Of a stretch of DNA of 64,000 nucleotides, positions 59,601 through 64,000 are shown piece after piece. The stretch is from positions 3,189-67,188 of the forward strand of contig CALYAC010000013.1 in the NCBI GenBank assembly GCA_944393405.1. The letters run 5' to 3'. The stretch is from an uncultured Clostridia bacterium (lineage in GTDB: Bacteria; Bacillota_A; Clostridia; TANB77; CAG-508). A program made the translations under genes and the position numbers. Within the stretch, counting starts at the first letter, position 1. Each line of letters begins with the position of its first letter. The notes below the pieces were generated by a model. The model saw only the letters and a program-made list of their open reading frames with translations. It made no database searches and was not told where the DNA came from.

Positions 59601-61940
59601 TTTCTCTAAACTTGCATTTGAAGTTGATTGGTTTGATAATAATGTCTCTGGTTTAACAATGTTTATGCTATCTGTTTTCTTTCCTATTAATTCACTTGTA
59701 TTTTGATCATTGTCTATATCATATATGTCTTCACTAAGTTCAGTCTCATAGAATGTATTATTAATGTTATTATATGCATATAATTCTATGTTTTCTTTCG
59801 TTGAATTTGTATTTGGATATGTATCAATTGTGCAATCTAATAGTAGCGAATAACTTGATGTTCCAGTTCCGCGCATTTCAATTTTTACAAATATATTATC
59901 TCCTTCTGTATATTTATAGTAATCATAAACATTAGCACTATTTACATGATCTGTTCTTATATCATTTATTGTTACATTCATAATATCACTTGGGAATTTA
60001 ATTAAATATTGTTCATTTTTCCAAGTATTAGTATTATATTGACTCATATTCGGAGTTATTTCTATTTGTACATTATTACTTTCTTGTGTGCTTATATCTG
60101 TATCAGAAACTGCAAAATTTACTACAGAAATTCTTTCTTCAAAATTAGCCCTTGTTGTAGTTACAAGAGATTTATCTTCTCCTGATATAGTCATTTTTCC
60201 ATTAAAACTTGTTTGTATAAATTTAATATCTTCTGCTTCTTCTTTAGAGAAATCCTCTATTATTTTGTCTGTATTAATTTCTTTTATATTGTATATAATT
60301 CCATAACTATTTTCTGAAATATCACTTGTTTCAATTCTTATATATTTTACATCTTCATCATACTCATATGGATTTAGCATATCGTAATTTGACCAATCAT
60401 CTATTGTAAATTTATGAATTAATTCTCCTGACTCGTCATTATATACACTAATCCATCCATCTCTTCCTAGTGCAGAAACTGGATTTGAAAATGCAATACC
60501 TTTGTTTGATATATATCCATTATTTAGTATTTCAGTTCCATCACTAGTTATAAATTTATCTTCTACTGAATTATCTGTTAATACAATATTTGTTGCTACT
60601 TGTTCTTGATTTGTAACAATATTCCATGTTGTATAATATGTTTGATTTAAATCTGCTACATCTGCACTTTGATTTGTATTTGTATATCTATACCCTAATA
60701 AAACATTATGTTTAGATACAACATTTCTCTCTACCGGATATAATACTTTTCTTCCAACTGATACATTAAATCCAGTTTTAGTATTATCAATATTTAAATA
60801 TGAAACATTGATATTCTCTGAAATATCATTACTTTTTTCTCCATTAAATCCTTCATAATGTGCAGTAACTGGTATATCTATATTTATATATTGATCATCA
60901 TCATTTAAGTATGCTTCAATTGGATAAGTTACCTTAAGCTTGTATTCATTGTATCTATAATTAATCTCATGCTGAGCATATGTACCACTATATGCTTGTT
61001 CTATTATTTCATTTTCATCTATTATAGCTTCTCTACTTGCTGTAAATTTTCTTGTTTGTTCATCATATGTATAGACAATATTTTCTCCTTCTACTGTTAC
61101 ATTAGTTGGTGCAATATCATTAACTAAAGGCATTGTTCCTTCCACATATGATTTTTTAATTAATACCTCATTATTTGTTTCTTGTGTCGCTATACTAAAT
61201 TCTAATGTCATTTCCTCATTTTCTGCATCTAAATAGTCTGTTAAATTATATTTTTGAATAAGATTTTCGTTTCCATAAACTGTTTCTGGAATTTCACAGT
61301 TTATTTCTCCATACCATTCTACTGTAAGAGGTATTTCTTTTGAGATATGAATTGGATTACTTGAACCATCTTCATAATAATCTGCTGTAAATGTAATTAC
61401 GTTTTCTTTACTATAATTAGAAATATCAAGACCAATTGCTTCTGATATACTAGTAGTAAATTCATAATCACCACTTTTTACTTGAGCTTCAAAAGTTTTA
61501 TCTACATTTCCAGATAAATTGTTTAAAACTATTTCTTTTGTGTTTTTTGATACATAGTTTTCGCTAATTACAGAATCGCTCATTAAATTAGTTTCTAGAT
61601 AAAAATTCAAAGACCCTATTTCGATTTTTGCATTTTCTAGTTTTCCTTGTGACATTTTTAGATCAAAATACATCTTATCCGAATAACCAATTCTATTAGA
61701 AGTACCATCTACCTTTTTTTCTCCACTCAAAAAATAAGCCATAAATTTAACATTATCGCTTTGAGTTTCATAATCGTCTTCTGTTATTTCATTAAATTGC
61801 TTTTTAGCCTCATTTGCTATCAGATTTTGGTATAACACATTTCCAATGCTAGATGCCAAAATCATAATTGAAACAATTATGGCTAAAACAATAAATAAAA
61901 TAGTTTTAGTTACTTTTCTACTCTTGTTCATTTCTTGCAT
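47604..61940 (-). CDS. Giant multidomain surface protein (4778 aa)
   Basis: One uninterrupted frame. An N-terminal membrane helix (about 12-35) leads into a region to about 950 that matches the 1657-aa protein (VKFMAYFLSGE; ERTATVDIELRNN). Prealbumin-like domains follow at about 960-1400 (YNLELTNLSLDD). An SBBP-type propeller is at about 1427-1837, and MucBP-like repeats at about 1943-2440 (VIVHHYIEGTDT). Cna_B domains lie near 2580-2680 and 4035-4140 (EKVWEDNEDVKGNRPESV), with about eight DUF11-like repeats at 2680-3640. A recurring DYLPYxID module occurs four times. Glu-rich MucBP repeats precede the C-terminal module GVDKNLSRIEL, IKTGEN, a membrane helix and IKKNK. GAGAGGT precedes the ATG. 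Monocistronic; an adhesin or surface-fibre role is inferred. Confidence 0.9.
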   Translation of the reverse strand: MQEMNKSRKVTKTILFIVLAIIVSIMILASSIGNVLYQNLIANEAKKQFNEITEDDYETQSDNVKFMAYFLSGEKKVDGTSNRIGYSDKMYFDLKMSQGKLENAKIEIGSLNFYLETNLMSDSVISENYVSKNTKEIVLNNLSGNVDKTFEAQVKSGDYEFTTSISEAIGLDISNYSKENVITFTADYYEDGSSNPIHISKEIPLTVEWYGEINCEIPETVYGNENLIQKYNLTDYLDAENEEMTLEFSIATQETNNEVLIKKSYVEGTMPLVNDIAPTNVTVEGENIVYTYDEQTRKFTASREAIIDENEIIEQAYSGTYAQHEINYRYNEYKLKVTYPIEAYLNDDDQYINIDIPVTAHYEGFNGEKSNDISENINVSYLNIDNTKTGFNVSVGRKVLYPVERNVVSKHNVLLGYRYTNTNQSADVADLNQTYYTTWNIVTNQEQVATNIVLTDNSVEDKFITSDGTEILNNGYISNKGIAFSNPVSALGRDGWISVYNDESGELIHKFTIDDWSNYDMLNPYEYDEDVKYIRIETSDISENSYGIIYNIKEINTDKIIEDFSKEEAEDIKFIQTSFNGKMTISGEDKSLVTTTRANFEERISVVNFAVSDTDISTQESNNVQIEITPNMSQYNTNTWKNEQYLIKFPSDIMNVTINDIRTDHVNSANVYDYYKYTEGDNIFVKIEMRGTGTSSYSLLLDCTIDTYPNTNSTKENIELYAYNNINNTFYETELSEDIYDIDNDQNTSELIGKKTDSINIVKPETLLSNQSTSNASLEKNTIYAPLVAMVENDERTATVDIELRNNHSNNITDIKVLGKLPYVGNKYQISGEELGSTYNAELTSDGIRLPEELAKRADIYYSEYENVTEDPLDEGSHWTQQVTDYSKVKNFLIVFNSYEIAKDEVININYDIKIPDNIEYNEVGYTTHTVYYSEHNNDEITRKTLEVNKLGFNIAKRYNLELTNLSLDDKQVIEGSKFRVTESGSREESRIVTTDSEGKINLEDLLLEKDYSIEQISVSDDYVLKQDLIEFKAYEQDNNILLDLTGEFGEEPVIDSENRKIQTILYNEVRYDLDITNLNADNNGIISTFTLEGNNETKEAVTNEEGKLVFEGLYPEQEYILSQTYSKGYYIEDGSEITFKVTRGSNGLEIVSDDNITISKETGKIKPVIKTTITNEKIPTYSLKVTLYEEDSIIPLEDAEYKITGGGKEQGESYTTNERGTFTINDLYSYVEGKNENAEYVLKQTLPTIGYTLSANDIKFKVTKNSNGELSLEVLQGTIREDYTIENNTVSISLDAKKVFNITSIDSITTNLLPGTKLAIKELAIIDDEEVEIDPVDEFGNPLGTEEIINGVPYKVFTTSDKGIIEEPLRDGIYKIIVVDVPYGYHLEENEEDRTYYVGIGETRGASVEAEFREPLQVGGTGDSTPDNYYVAGREDGMGLFYHRGTLTLINEENEVLKNISSNKVYQIIESNGVFVVLEDSRLITYNDNLDVISQIDLTSGMRNIANTIDGGYVIVGEYSGTKEISGNLTSSGSSLSITSEYGYNDGIWPGRTPDIFVLKLNSSNKVEKLAGIGGAGRINEPGEESTTYVSVTEDGDYIISAHIFSETIKGKYMQDGQDETGTFTDSILIMDSDTMKVTQIIPVGTTNGYISDQNGSNVHRAFAGIDGGIYYVGQMEGTITFNSNQTESGNSLTITSTGGRDIYAAKFNMQGKVVWATAVGSVNRDHIYSAEYTPDGELLIGGDSEGGKITVDGSKTASGISIETEPIGENPSTWRGIAVKIDDKGRVVWANEFGYSPNEGCYSFAGFTGNSYVICGFDTIDDNKVDVYIRVDEAEGRSEISEVEGLEIPIDEEKYEITTSINGIGGTITGQGQESFETVVHGDNSTKEIKITPDAGYEILSVIINGEKQEFTPEADGSYTLPLFQNVTENINVTAEFSNNTSKVVVHHYLLGTDRKIAEDEIFVGTVGTEYTTSPKIGLAGYKLATDEEESYVIDGEPSGIYGDYDTEVTYYYEEQASRVIVHHYIEGTDTPLSETKEYEYEKGQTYTTEVAEDIPEEYELVKMPDNATGIIEEAEIVVTYYYKLKPTYTYTIEYYYDGEIDSSLTETGELIEGKVIDTYTDKNKEGYVFDKTENLPLTINTDESKNIIKVYYKAREDLSYTIEYYYDGIKDDEKTVTKENVKFGTVVSEFEDKVIEGYQFDKISNYPLTVSVNEDENVIKVYYTVRTDLYYTVNYLEQGTDEELAESKVVGNQTFDTEVSESPIDIEGYNKVSNESQTIKIGVNEEENVINFYYTKRTDLSYTVNYLEQGTNEELAESKVVENQTFKEIVTEEAIDIEGYNKVEPIEVTIEIGVNENVINFYYTKRTDIKYTVEYYYDGIKDDSLTEEYTGTYKEEINEYEDKVKNAYEFSRVENIPLIISAKEEENIIKVYYERKDASILENNIEKTGTEKITKEDGVIRYNIGYTARLEEYIGNAQITIVDYLPYEIDEAKSNLSGGIYDKESKTITWVENMSDIDTYEKVETGNININKEIEVVYRNIDYSNTNIENKVKGNIKLDTTKQEQESNEAEATTETEFTKDVTVRKEWDHTNNIYEIPEEVNIQVKDGEEVVREQVINNSNEVEENIWEYTFENLTKYDEEGQEINYTVDETEVNTGDLSYYDKVIEGYTIKNTYAGPIISAEKEVEGLREDGYTRTNDKLTYKIIVKNEGNRAKDVIVQDEIPEGLKFVEGSVKVNNETHEEYTEENLTSGITVNVDKKTETIVSFDVMVVHVIENSNEKEYSIVNTAVVDGKETNTVEVKVLGPDIEISKIADPQNGEEVTAGDEIDYTIVIKNNGGYGKVTVEDIVPEGTTLIGNGITGSYEIGKQETLELVLKVRVNDLSNGDTIENIAEVDGKETNRVEHKYVEPEIDETKISKTSQTENDIGYVLEGEKITYTISVNNTGLLAKDIIIKDEAPEGTTFVEGSIKINGESHEEYTEEELETGISVKAEKESITTLSFEVTVDDLEGNILTKEIRNKAKVDEMETNETLDVVNKADLKFYKASNPETGAEVKVGDEITYTITLDNSTGTAPTVAKVQDEVPEGTTFVEGSIKLEGSNEEYTLDDLINGITVNLNANETKTVEFKVRVNDLDNGVKIENSAKVNNIETNTVTHTYIEPIINATKKSSTTNNLAYVVEGETITYTITVNNTGDLYKDVVIKDNAPEGTTFVEGSVKINNEEPEEEITEQDLILGITQRVEKQSKLTLSFDVTVDELESGVFEKLIDNTAEVDGINTETVKEVVNKPNLQISKSAEPQEGTEVKNGDEITYKIYLDNSTGTAPITAVVKDEIPEGTTFVDESIKVNDTLMTDKTSEDLANGIDIKVEAKELKILEFTVKVDDLDNGQTIKNVANVNGKTTNTVTHTYIEPIIDGDKTATTDFGKDYVIEGEKITYTITANNDGDLYKDVIVQDNVPEGTTFVEGSIRINGELHEEYTKEDLKEGITVGVEEHDAVEVTFEVIVNEEGREIVNKAEVDGKETKEVRYPVLAYEKTSEIVRETNEEIEEGNVTAGDTIIYKIHLRNLGKEKIEGVEIKDIIPEGTVISKINEEGKLEANQEIVWNVSEIEAEGEKEVSFEVKVKYDEKEEKEIRNTARVDEIETNENIVNYEKPEAKLEANVQKEGPEKIVSTEEKVSYKISYETKIEDYAGRGKITIVDYLPYKIDEANSYLESGIYNEEEKTITWEIELGDIDTYTNGAREENIEKNITLKYVYDDEENLSGTIDNRVEAKVELIQINPENPEEEMVLTTLEKEAEAQVKVEIPARVIVHHYIYDDEKDEYTDIRLAKDDIITGIIGDEYETEKSEEVRADYECIEEEPDGKIGRMTKSDIVVNYYYKLKEAEISSIITKEAEADKEIDEVPVLTREDGEVRYKITYRVGAKEYIGKVKVEIVDYLPAEIDEAKSNLAGGRYNKEERTITWEEEVDANTFEEGKMLDVTIEKNISVVYVDQDVTELLNNIVVGKMEIYYPEFHSTKPAEVRKEDRQEVAAEVVQEYRVERTVEKVWEDNEDVKGNRPESVIVSLTADGRTELNGTQLGQVELNESNGWTYTFKNLPKYTEEGREIGYSVIEQEKNAGDLEYYEDPVIEEYDSTIRVTNSYKLMETDLEAKVEKVGTDVVRSSKDEVSYDILYNATVDSYIGEAVVTIVDYLPYHIDEEKSDIGLGVYDEASKTITWTTKIDHINTFEEGPYEVEIGQGMKIVYSDLDASQEIMVNRVEGRIELYETEQRNTVEDSYETKIDIPGKVIVKYVDKTTGEEIIYKEQNEEGIIEEKTYGYEIEGKAGEEYAAEQKDIYGYTYIENSGNTEGEIKEEETIVIYYYERTEAGKVTAKYIDEETGEEIAEKEIIGGYIGDKYKTEQKEIEDYDFVRVEGETEGELVAEEKEVVYVYRKIPGRVIVRYLEKDGTEEDDSDNKVLAEEEIIEGYSGDKYETTRKEIENYRAAEPEPENSIGEITRGDIYVTYYYERIPSGTVTAIYVDVDTNEEIQYEEEETGEYKTYKEEYRGYCGLEYKTEEKEIEYYTYVEEKAPENAEGIYSEEDVLVTYYYQKKAFNIGVDKNLSRIELNGEEQKVKNGKINKVEIPVGRVGDSTLEIEYSIELRNEGEIEGKTEVIERLPKYFKVASGTSKEWKEEKDGTLRLTTKLQPGETKEYTVVLKWERGESNFGSLVNTVELDNITNPANFEETTKEDNTSKSELVLSIKTGENRSITIITLTLGILLITAGGIILIKKNK
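51000..53900 (-). repeat. Tandem DUF11-like repeats in two alternating types
   Basis: About eight repeats of about 125 residues, each with a PEGTTFVEGSI-like core. The cores lie near 51545, 51911, 52294, 52656, 53036, 53366 and 53740, with a diverged one near 51180. Type A carries STGTAP near the core (51911, 52656); type B carries VEGE..TYTI and YKDVV (51545, 52294, 53036). Same-type copies are 742-749 bases apart, so the unit that spread is an A-B pair. Confidence 0.8.
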
Positions 61941-62400
61941 TTTCTACCTCTCCAATATTTTATAATTATAGTACTTTTATATTACAATCTTTTATTTTCA
62001 ATGTAAATATACCTCTAACCATGCACCTTCTTAGTCTTTACGGATACCGTTTTTTCGACTTTTTTAAGTTTATTTTACTTTTTTTTTACAAAACTTTCAT
62101 TTAACTATTATTTTATTCGTCTATTCTTAGGGACAATTGACTTTTGGATTGTAATATTTGTCATTTTTTATATGTAAATATATGTAAATAAGTTTAATTT
62201 TTCAAAATAAAAAATAAACTTAGTAGTTAATATTTACTAAGTTTATTTTCTTGCAACACTATATCTATCAATGGTTTCCCAGGTTTTTTATTCCTTTTTA
62301 ATTTTTTCTATATTTTTTAATCTTCTAAAAATTCCTTATTTTAGCTTTATCAGTTCTCCCTAGTACTTTATGCTTTTTTTATACCTTATATAAATTATTT
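61941..62400 (-). other. Long intergenic region before the giant surface protein gene
   Basis: 460 bases without a supported gene. On the reverse strand it holds the Sir2-side terminator (62210-62252) and AAGTCGAAAAA (62050-62060 region; 6 of 7 match to the 0A box). Next come a short ACGG/CCGT hairpin (62037-62050) and TATAAT at 61965-61970, about 25 bases before the start codon. No matching -35 lies at 17 or 21 bases. Bases 62253-62400 show nothing recognisable. Confidence 0.55.
62210..62252 (-). terminator. Intrinsic terminator downstream of the Sir2 gene
   Basis: A 14-bp perfect stem (62212-62225 with 62235-62248) is followed on the reverse strand by TTTTTATTTT. It lies about 150 bases past the stop at 62401. 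Confidence 0.8.
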
Positions 62401-63138
62401 TCATACAATATTTATATTATCAAAAACATTACCGATATTTTCATTTATTACTAAATTTGCCATATTATCCATATTGGTTTTATCTTTATTAATTAGTATT
62501 AAATATTTACCTTTAAAATAGTATATCAAACTACTTGCTGGATATACAGTAAGTGATGTTCCTCCGATAATTAATACATCTGCTTTTTTTATTGCATTAA
62601 TACTGTTAGATACTATATCATCATCTAATGATTCTTCATATAGAACTACATCTGGCTTAATAATTCCTCCACATTCACATTTTGGTACTGATTTGCTATT
62701 AAATACATATTCTGCACTATAGCTTTTTTTGCATCTCATACAATAATTTCTATGTACACTTCCATGTAATTCAAACACATTCTTTGAACCAGCTTTTTGA
62801 TGTAACCCATCTATATTTTGTGTAACAATTGCTTTTATCTTTCCCGCTTTTTCTAATTCTGCTAGTTTTTTATGAGCTATATTAGGCATATATTTTAAAG
62901 AATTCATTTTATCTTTATAGAATTTAAAGAATTCTTCTGGATTATTTATGAAAAATGTATGACTTAAAATTTCTTCTGGTGGATATTTATATTTTTGATT
63001 ATATAATCCATCTTTACTTCTAAAATCAGGTATTCCACTTTCTGTCGAAACACCAGCACCACCAAAGAACACAATATTATCATTTTCATTTATAATTTCT
63101 TTTAATTTGTTTATTTTTTCTTCTAAATCTTCATTCAT
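62401..63138 (-). CDS. Sir2 family NAD-dependent protein deacylase
   Basis: A 245-aa sirtuin. NAD-binding motifs are FFGGAGVSTESGIPDFRS at about 24-40, TQNIDGLHQKAG at about 113, and GTSLTVYPAS near 193. The catalytic His is in ELHGSV. A Cys4 zinc site is formed by CMRC and CEC-type cysteines at about 133-157. It removes acyl groups from lysines using NAD. Upstream AAAGGAT precedes the ATG. A Nudix gene lies 98 bases upstream on the same strand, possibly cotranscribed; no macrodomain protein is nearby. Confidence 0.94.
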   Translation of the reverse strand: MNEDLEEKINKLKEIINENDNIVFFGGAGVSTESGIPDFRSKDGLYNQKYKYPPEEILSHTFFINNPEEFFKFYKDKMNSLKYMPNIAHKKLAELEKAGKIKAIVTQNIDGLHQKAGSKNVFELHGSVHRNYCMRCKKSYSAEYVFNSKSVPKCECGGIIKPDVVLYEESLDDDIVSNSINAIKKADVLIIGGTSLTVYPASSLIYYFKGKYLILINKDKTNMDNMANLVINENIGNVFDNINIV

Positions 63139-63236
63139 ATTTAGAATTTATCCTTTCTTTTCATAAATTATTAATCTATGCAATTATTTGCATTTATTTA
63201 TAGTTTTGTAAGTATATTATTCACATTTTCCACATA

Positions 63237-63719
63237 TTAATGTGTTCTTTCATCATTAATGTAGTGTACAAATTCTCCTTTGTCATTTTTTATAACATCT
63301 ATCATCTTTTTAGGTAATAGTCTTTCTTCATTTAAAGCATTAATGTCAATCCATAAAAACTCTAATTTATCTCTTTTTTCTTCTTCAATTGCTTCTATTT
63401 TAGGTATATTATATATACTTTCATCTTTAAATTTTACCTCATGTGTGAATAATAATTCGTGATAGTTTAAATCATTTAATTCAAAAAAGTTTTCAATTAG
63501 TGATACTGGTCTTATATATTCTATATCAAATCCCATTTCTTCTTTTATCTCTCTCTTTAATGCTACAATACTACTTTCACCTGATTTAACTCTTCCACCT
63601 GGAAGTGTATAATGATTTTTTCCAAGACTATGATGAACTAGTACTTTGTTTTCTTTTTTTATTAAAGCTGAAACTCTATAGTTTAATAAATAATCTCCTA
63701 CTTTTACTGAAATATCCAT
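63237..63719 (-). CDS. Nudix hydrolase
   Basis: A 160-aa Nudix protein with a full box: GGRVKSGE followed by KREIKEEMGF at about residues 45-68. The short N-terminal part starts MDISVKVGDYLLNYR. Substrate unknown; the MutT/ADP-ribose pyrophosphatase range is possible. The ATG at 63719 follows GGAGG by 4 bases; an upstream ATG would put that site inside the gene. It diverges from the tRNA at 63937. Confidence 0.9.
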   Translation of the reverse strand: MDISVKVGDYLLNYRVSALIKKENKVLVHHSLGKNHYTLPGGRVKSGESSIVALKREIKEEMGFDIEYIRPVSLIENFFELNDLNYHELLFTHEVKFKDESIYNIPKIEAIEEEKRDKLEFLWIDINALNEERLLPKKMIDVIKNDKGEFVHYINDERTH

Positions 63720-63891
63720 AATACCTCCTATAAAATTCACATAATTTAATTATTTTATTCTAATTTTGCCTTTTAATGTTTTTACAATAAAATTATATCA
63801 TAGTTTATGGAATATTTTTCATGTTTTTGAATATATTATTATTAAGAGAATATAAAAATATCAAATATATAGTATTTTTTTAGTCCTATGC

Positions 63892-63920
63892 TTGACATTT
63901 ATTAATATTAAGTATATAAT
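63892..63920 (+). promoter_or_regulatory. Perfect sigma-A consensus promoter of the tRNA
   Basis: TTGACA (63892-63897), a 17-base spacer and TATAAT (63915-63920), 16 bases before the first base of the tRNA. Full consensus, as expected for stable RNA. Confidence 0.92.
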
Positions 63921-63936
63921 AACTATGTTGACACAT

Positions 63937-64000
63937 CGCGGGGTGGAGCAGTTGGCAGCTCGTTGGGCTCATAACCCAAAGGTCGTAAGTTCGAGTCTTA
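63937..64000 (+). tRNA. Initiator tRNA-fMet(CAT), 3' end cut by window edge
   Basis: The sequence begins CGCGGGG, with D-stem GAGC/GCTC. The anticodon arm is TTGGG CTCATAA CCCAA, giving anticodon CAT. The three consecutive G-C pairs (GGG/CCC) and the 5' C are marks of bacterial initiator tRNA rather than elongator tRNA-Met. The T arm is partly present; the acceptor 3' strand lies beyond base 64000. Confidence 0.93.

Noticed and set aside
61980..62060. A cyclic-di-GMP riboswitch before the giant surface gene
   Set aside because: The conserved GEMM core sequences and the receptor hairpin are absent, and the region lies upstream of the TATAAT that is the likely promoter.
62401..63719. Sir2 plus Nudix as an antiphage or ADP-ribosylation cassette
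   Set aside because: The Sir2 is of ordinary deacylase length with its zinc site, has no SIR2-effector fusion partner, and no macrodomain or defence gene is adjacent.

Overview
The window reads as chromosome of a very AT-rich, spore-forming Clostridia-type Firmicute, probably an uncultured gut lineage. The signs are strong GGAGG-type ribosome binding sites, A/T-ending codons, sigma-A promoters and U-tract terminators. It also has SpoIIE, CotF-like coat proteins and the Gram-positive order RadC-MreB-MreC-MreD-PBP2-MinC. No rRNA, CRISPR array, phage or insertion sequence was seen. An initiator tRNA runs off the right edge and an unidentified gene runs off the left edge.

Layout. 1-6 kb: two plus-strand groups of small nucleotide/RNA-handling enzymes (P-loop kinases, a 2H phosphoesterase, a methyltransferase, two Nudix hydrolases, a short pyrophosphatase homologue) around a reverse-strand protein with a ParB/sulfiredoxin-like motif. 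6-16 kb: a two-component system, an AI-2E-type permease, exonuclease III, an Rpf/YabE-like G5 cell-wall lytic protein, the LemA-HtpX pair, TatD and holo-ACP synthase. 15-21 kb: a tail-anchored protein of unknown function, an eight-repeat WG protein and SpoIIE, whose probable promoter has the unusual 21-bp spacer described for Spo0A-activated spoIIE.

21-31.4 kb: an operon of two large surface proteins (1657 and 1763 aa). 31.7-32.8 kb: a plus-strand cluster of three small unknown proteins, the first only 54 aa. 32.9-39.1 kb: the cell-shape operon DUF4321-radC-mreB-mreC-mreD-mrdA-minC, in which mreB carries one extra base that breaks the frame. 39.4-47.5 kb: MecA, an M23 peptidase, two half-length CotF coat proteins, a HAD nucleotidase, PcrA helicase, a transglutaminase-like protein, an LRR-like protein and a ZIP metal transporter.

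47.6-61.9 kb: one 4778-residue surface protein, about 22% of the window. It is built from an N-terminal region shared with the 1657-aa protein, prealbumin-like domains, an SBBP-type propeller, MucBP-like repeats, DUF11-like repeats and Cna_B domains. 62.4-64 kb: a Sir2 deacylase, a Nudix hydrolase and the partial tRNA.

The most distinctive content is the trio of large surface proteins. All three end in a related membrane-proximal module and a basic-tailed transmembrane helix with no canonical LPXTG signal. Two share a long N-terminal region, and the giant one shows duplication of a two-domain unit. The mreB frameshift is the clearest lesion or recoding candidate. Functions are inferred from motifs read by eye; no database search was possible.
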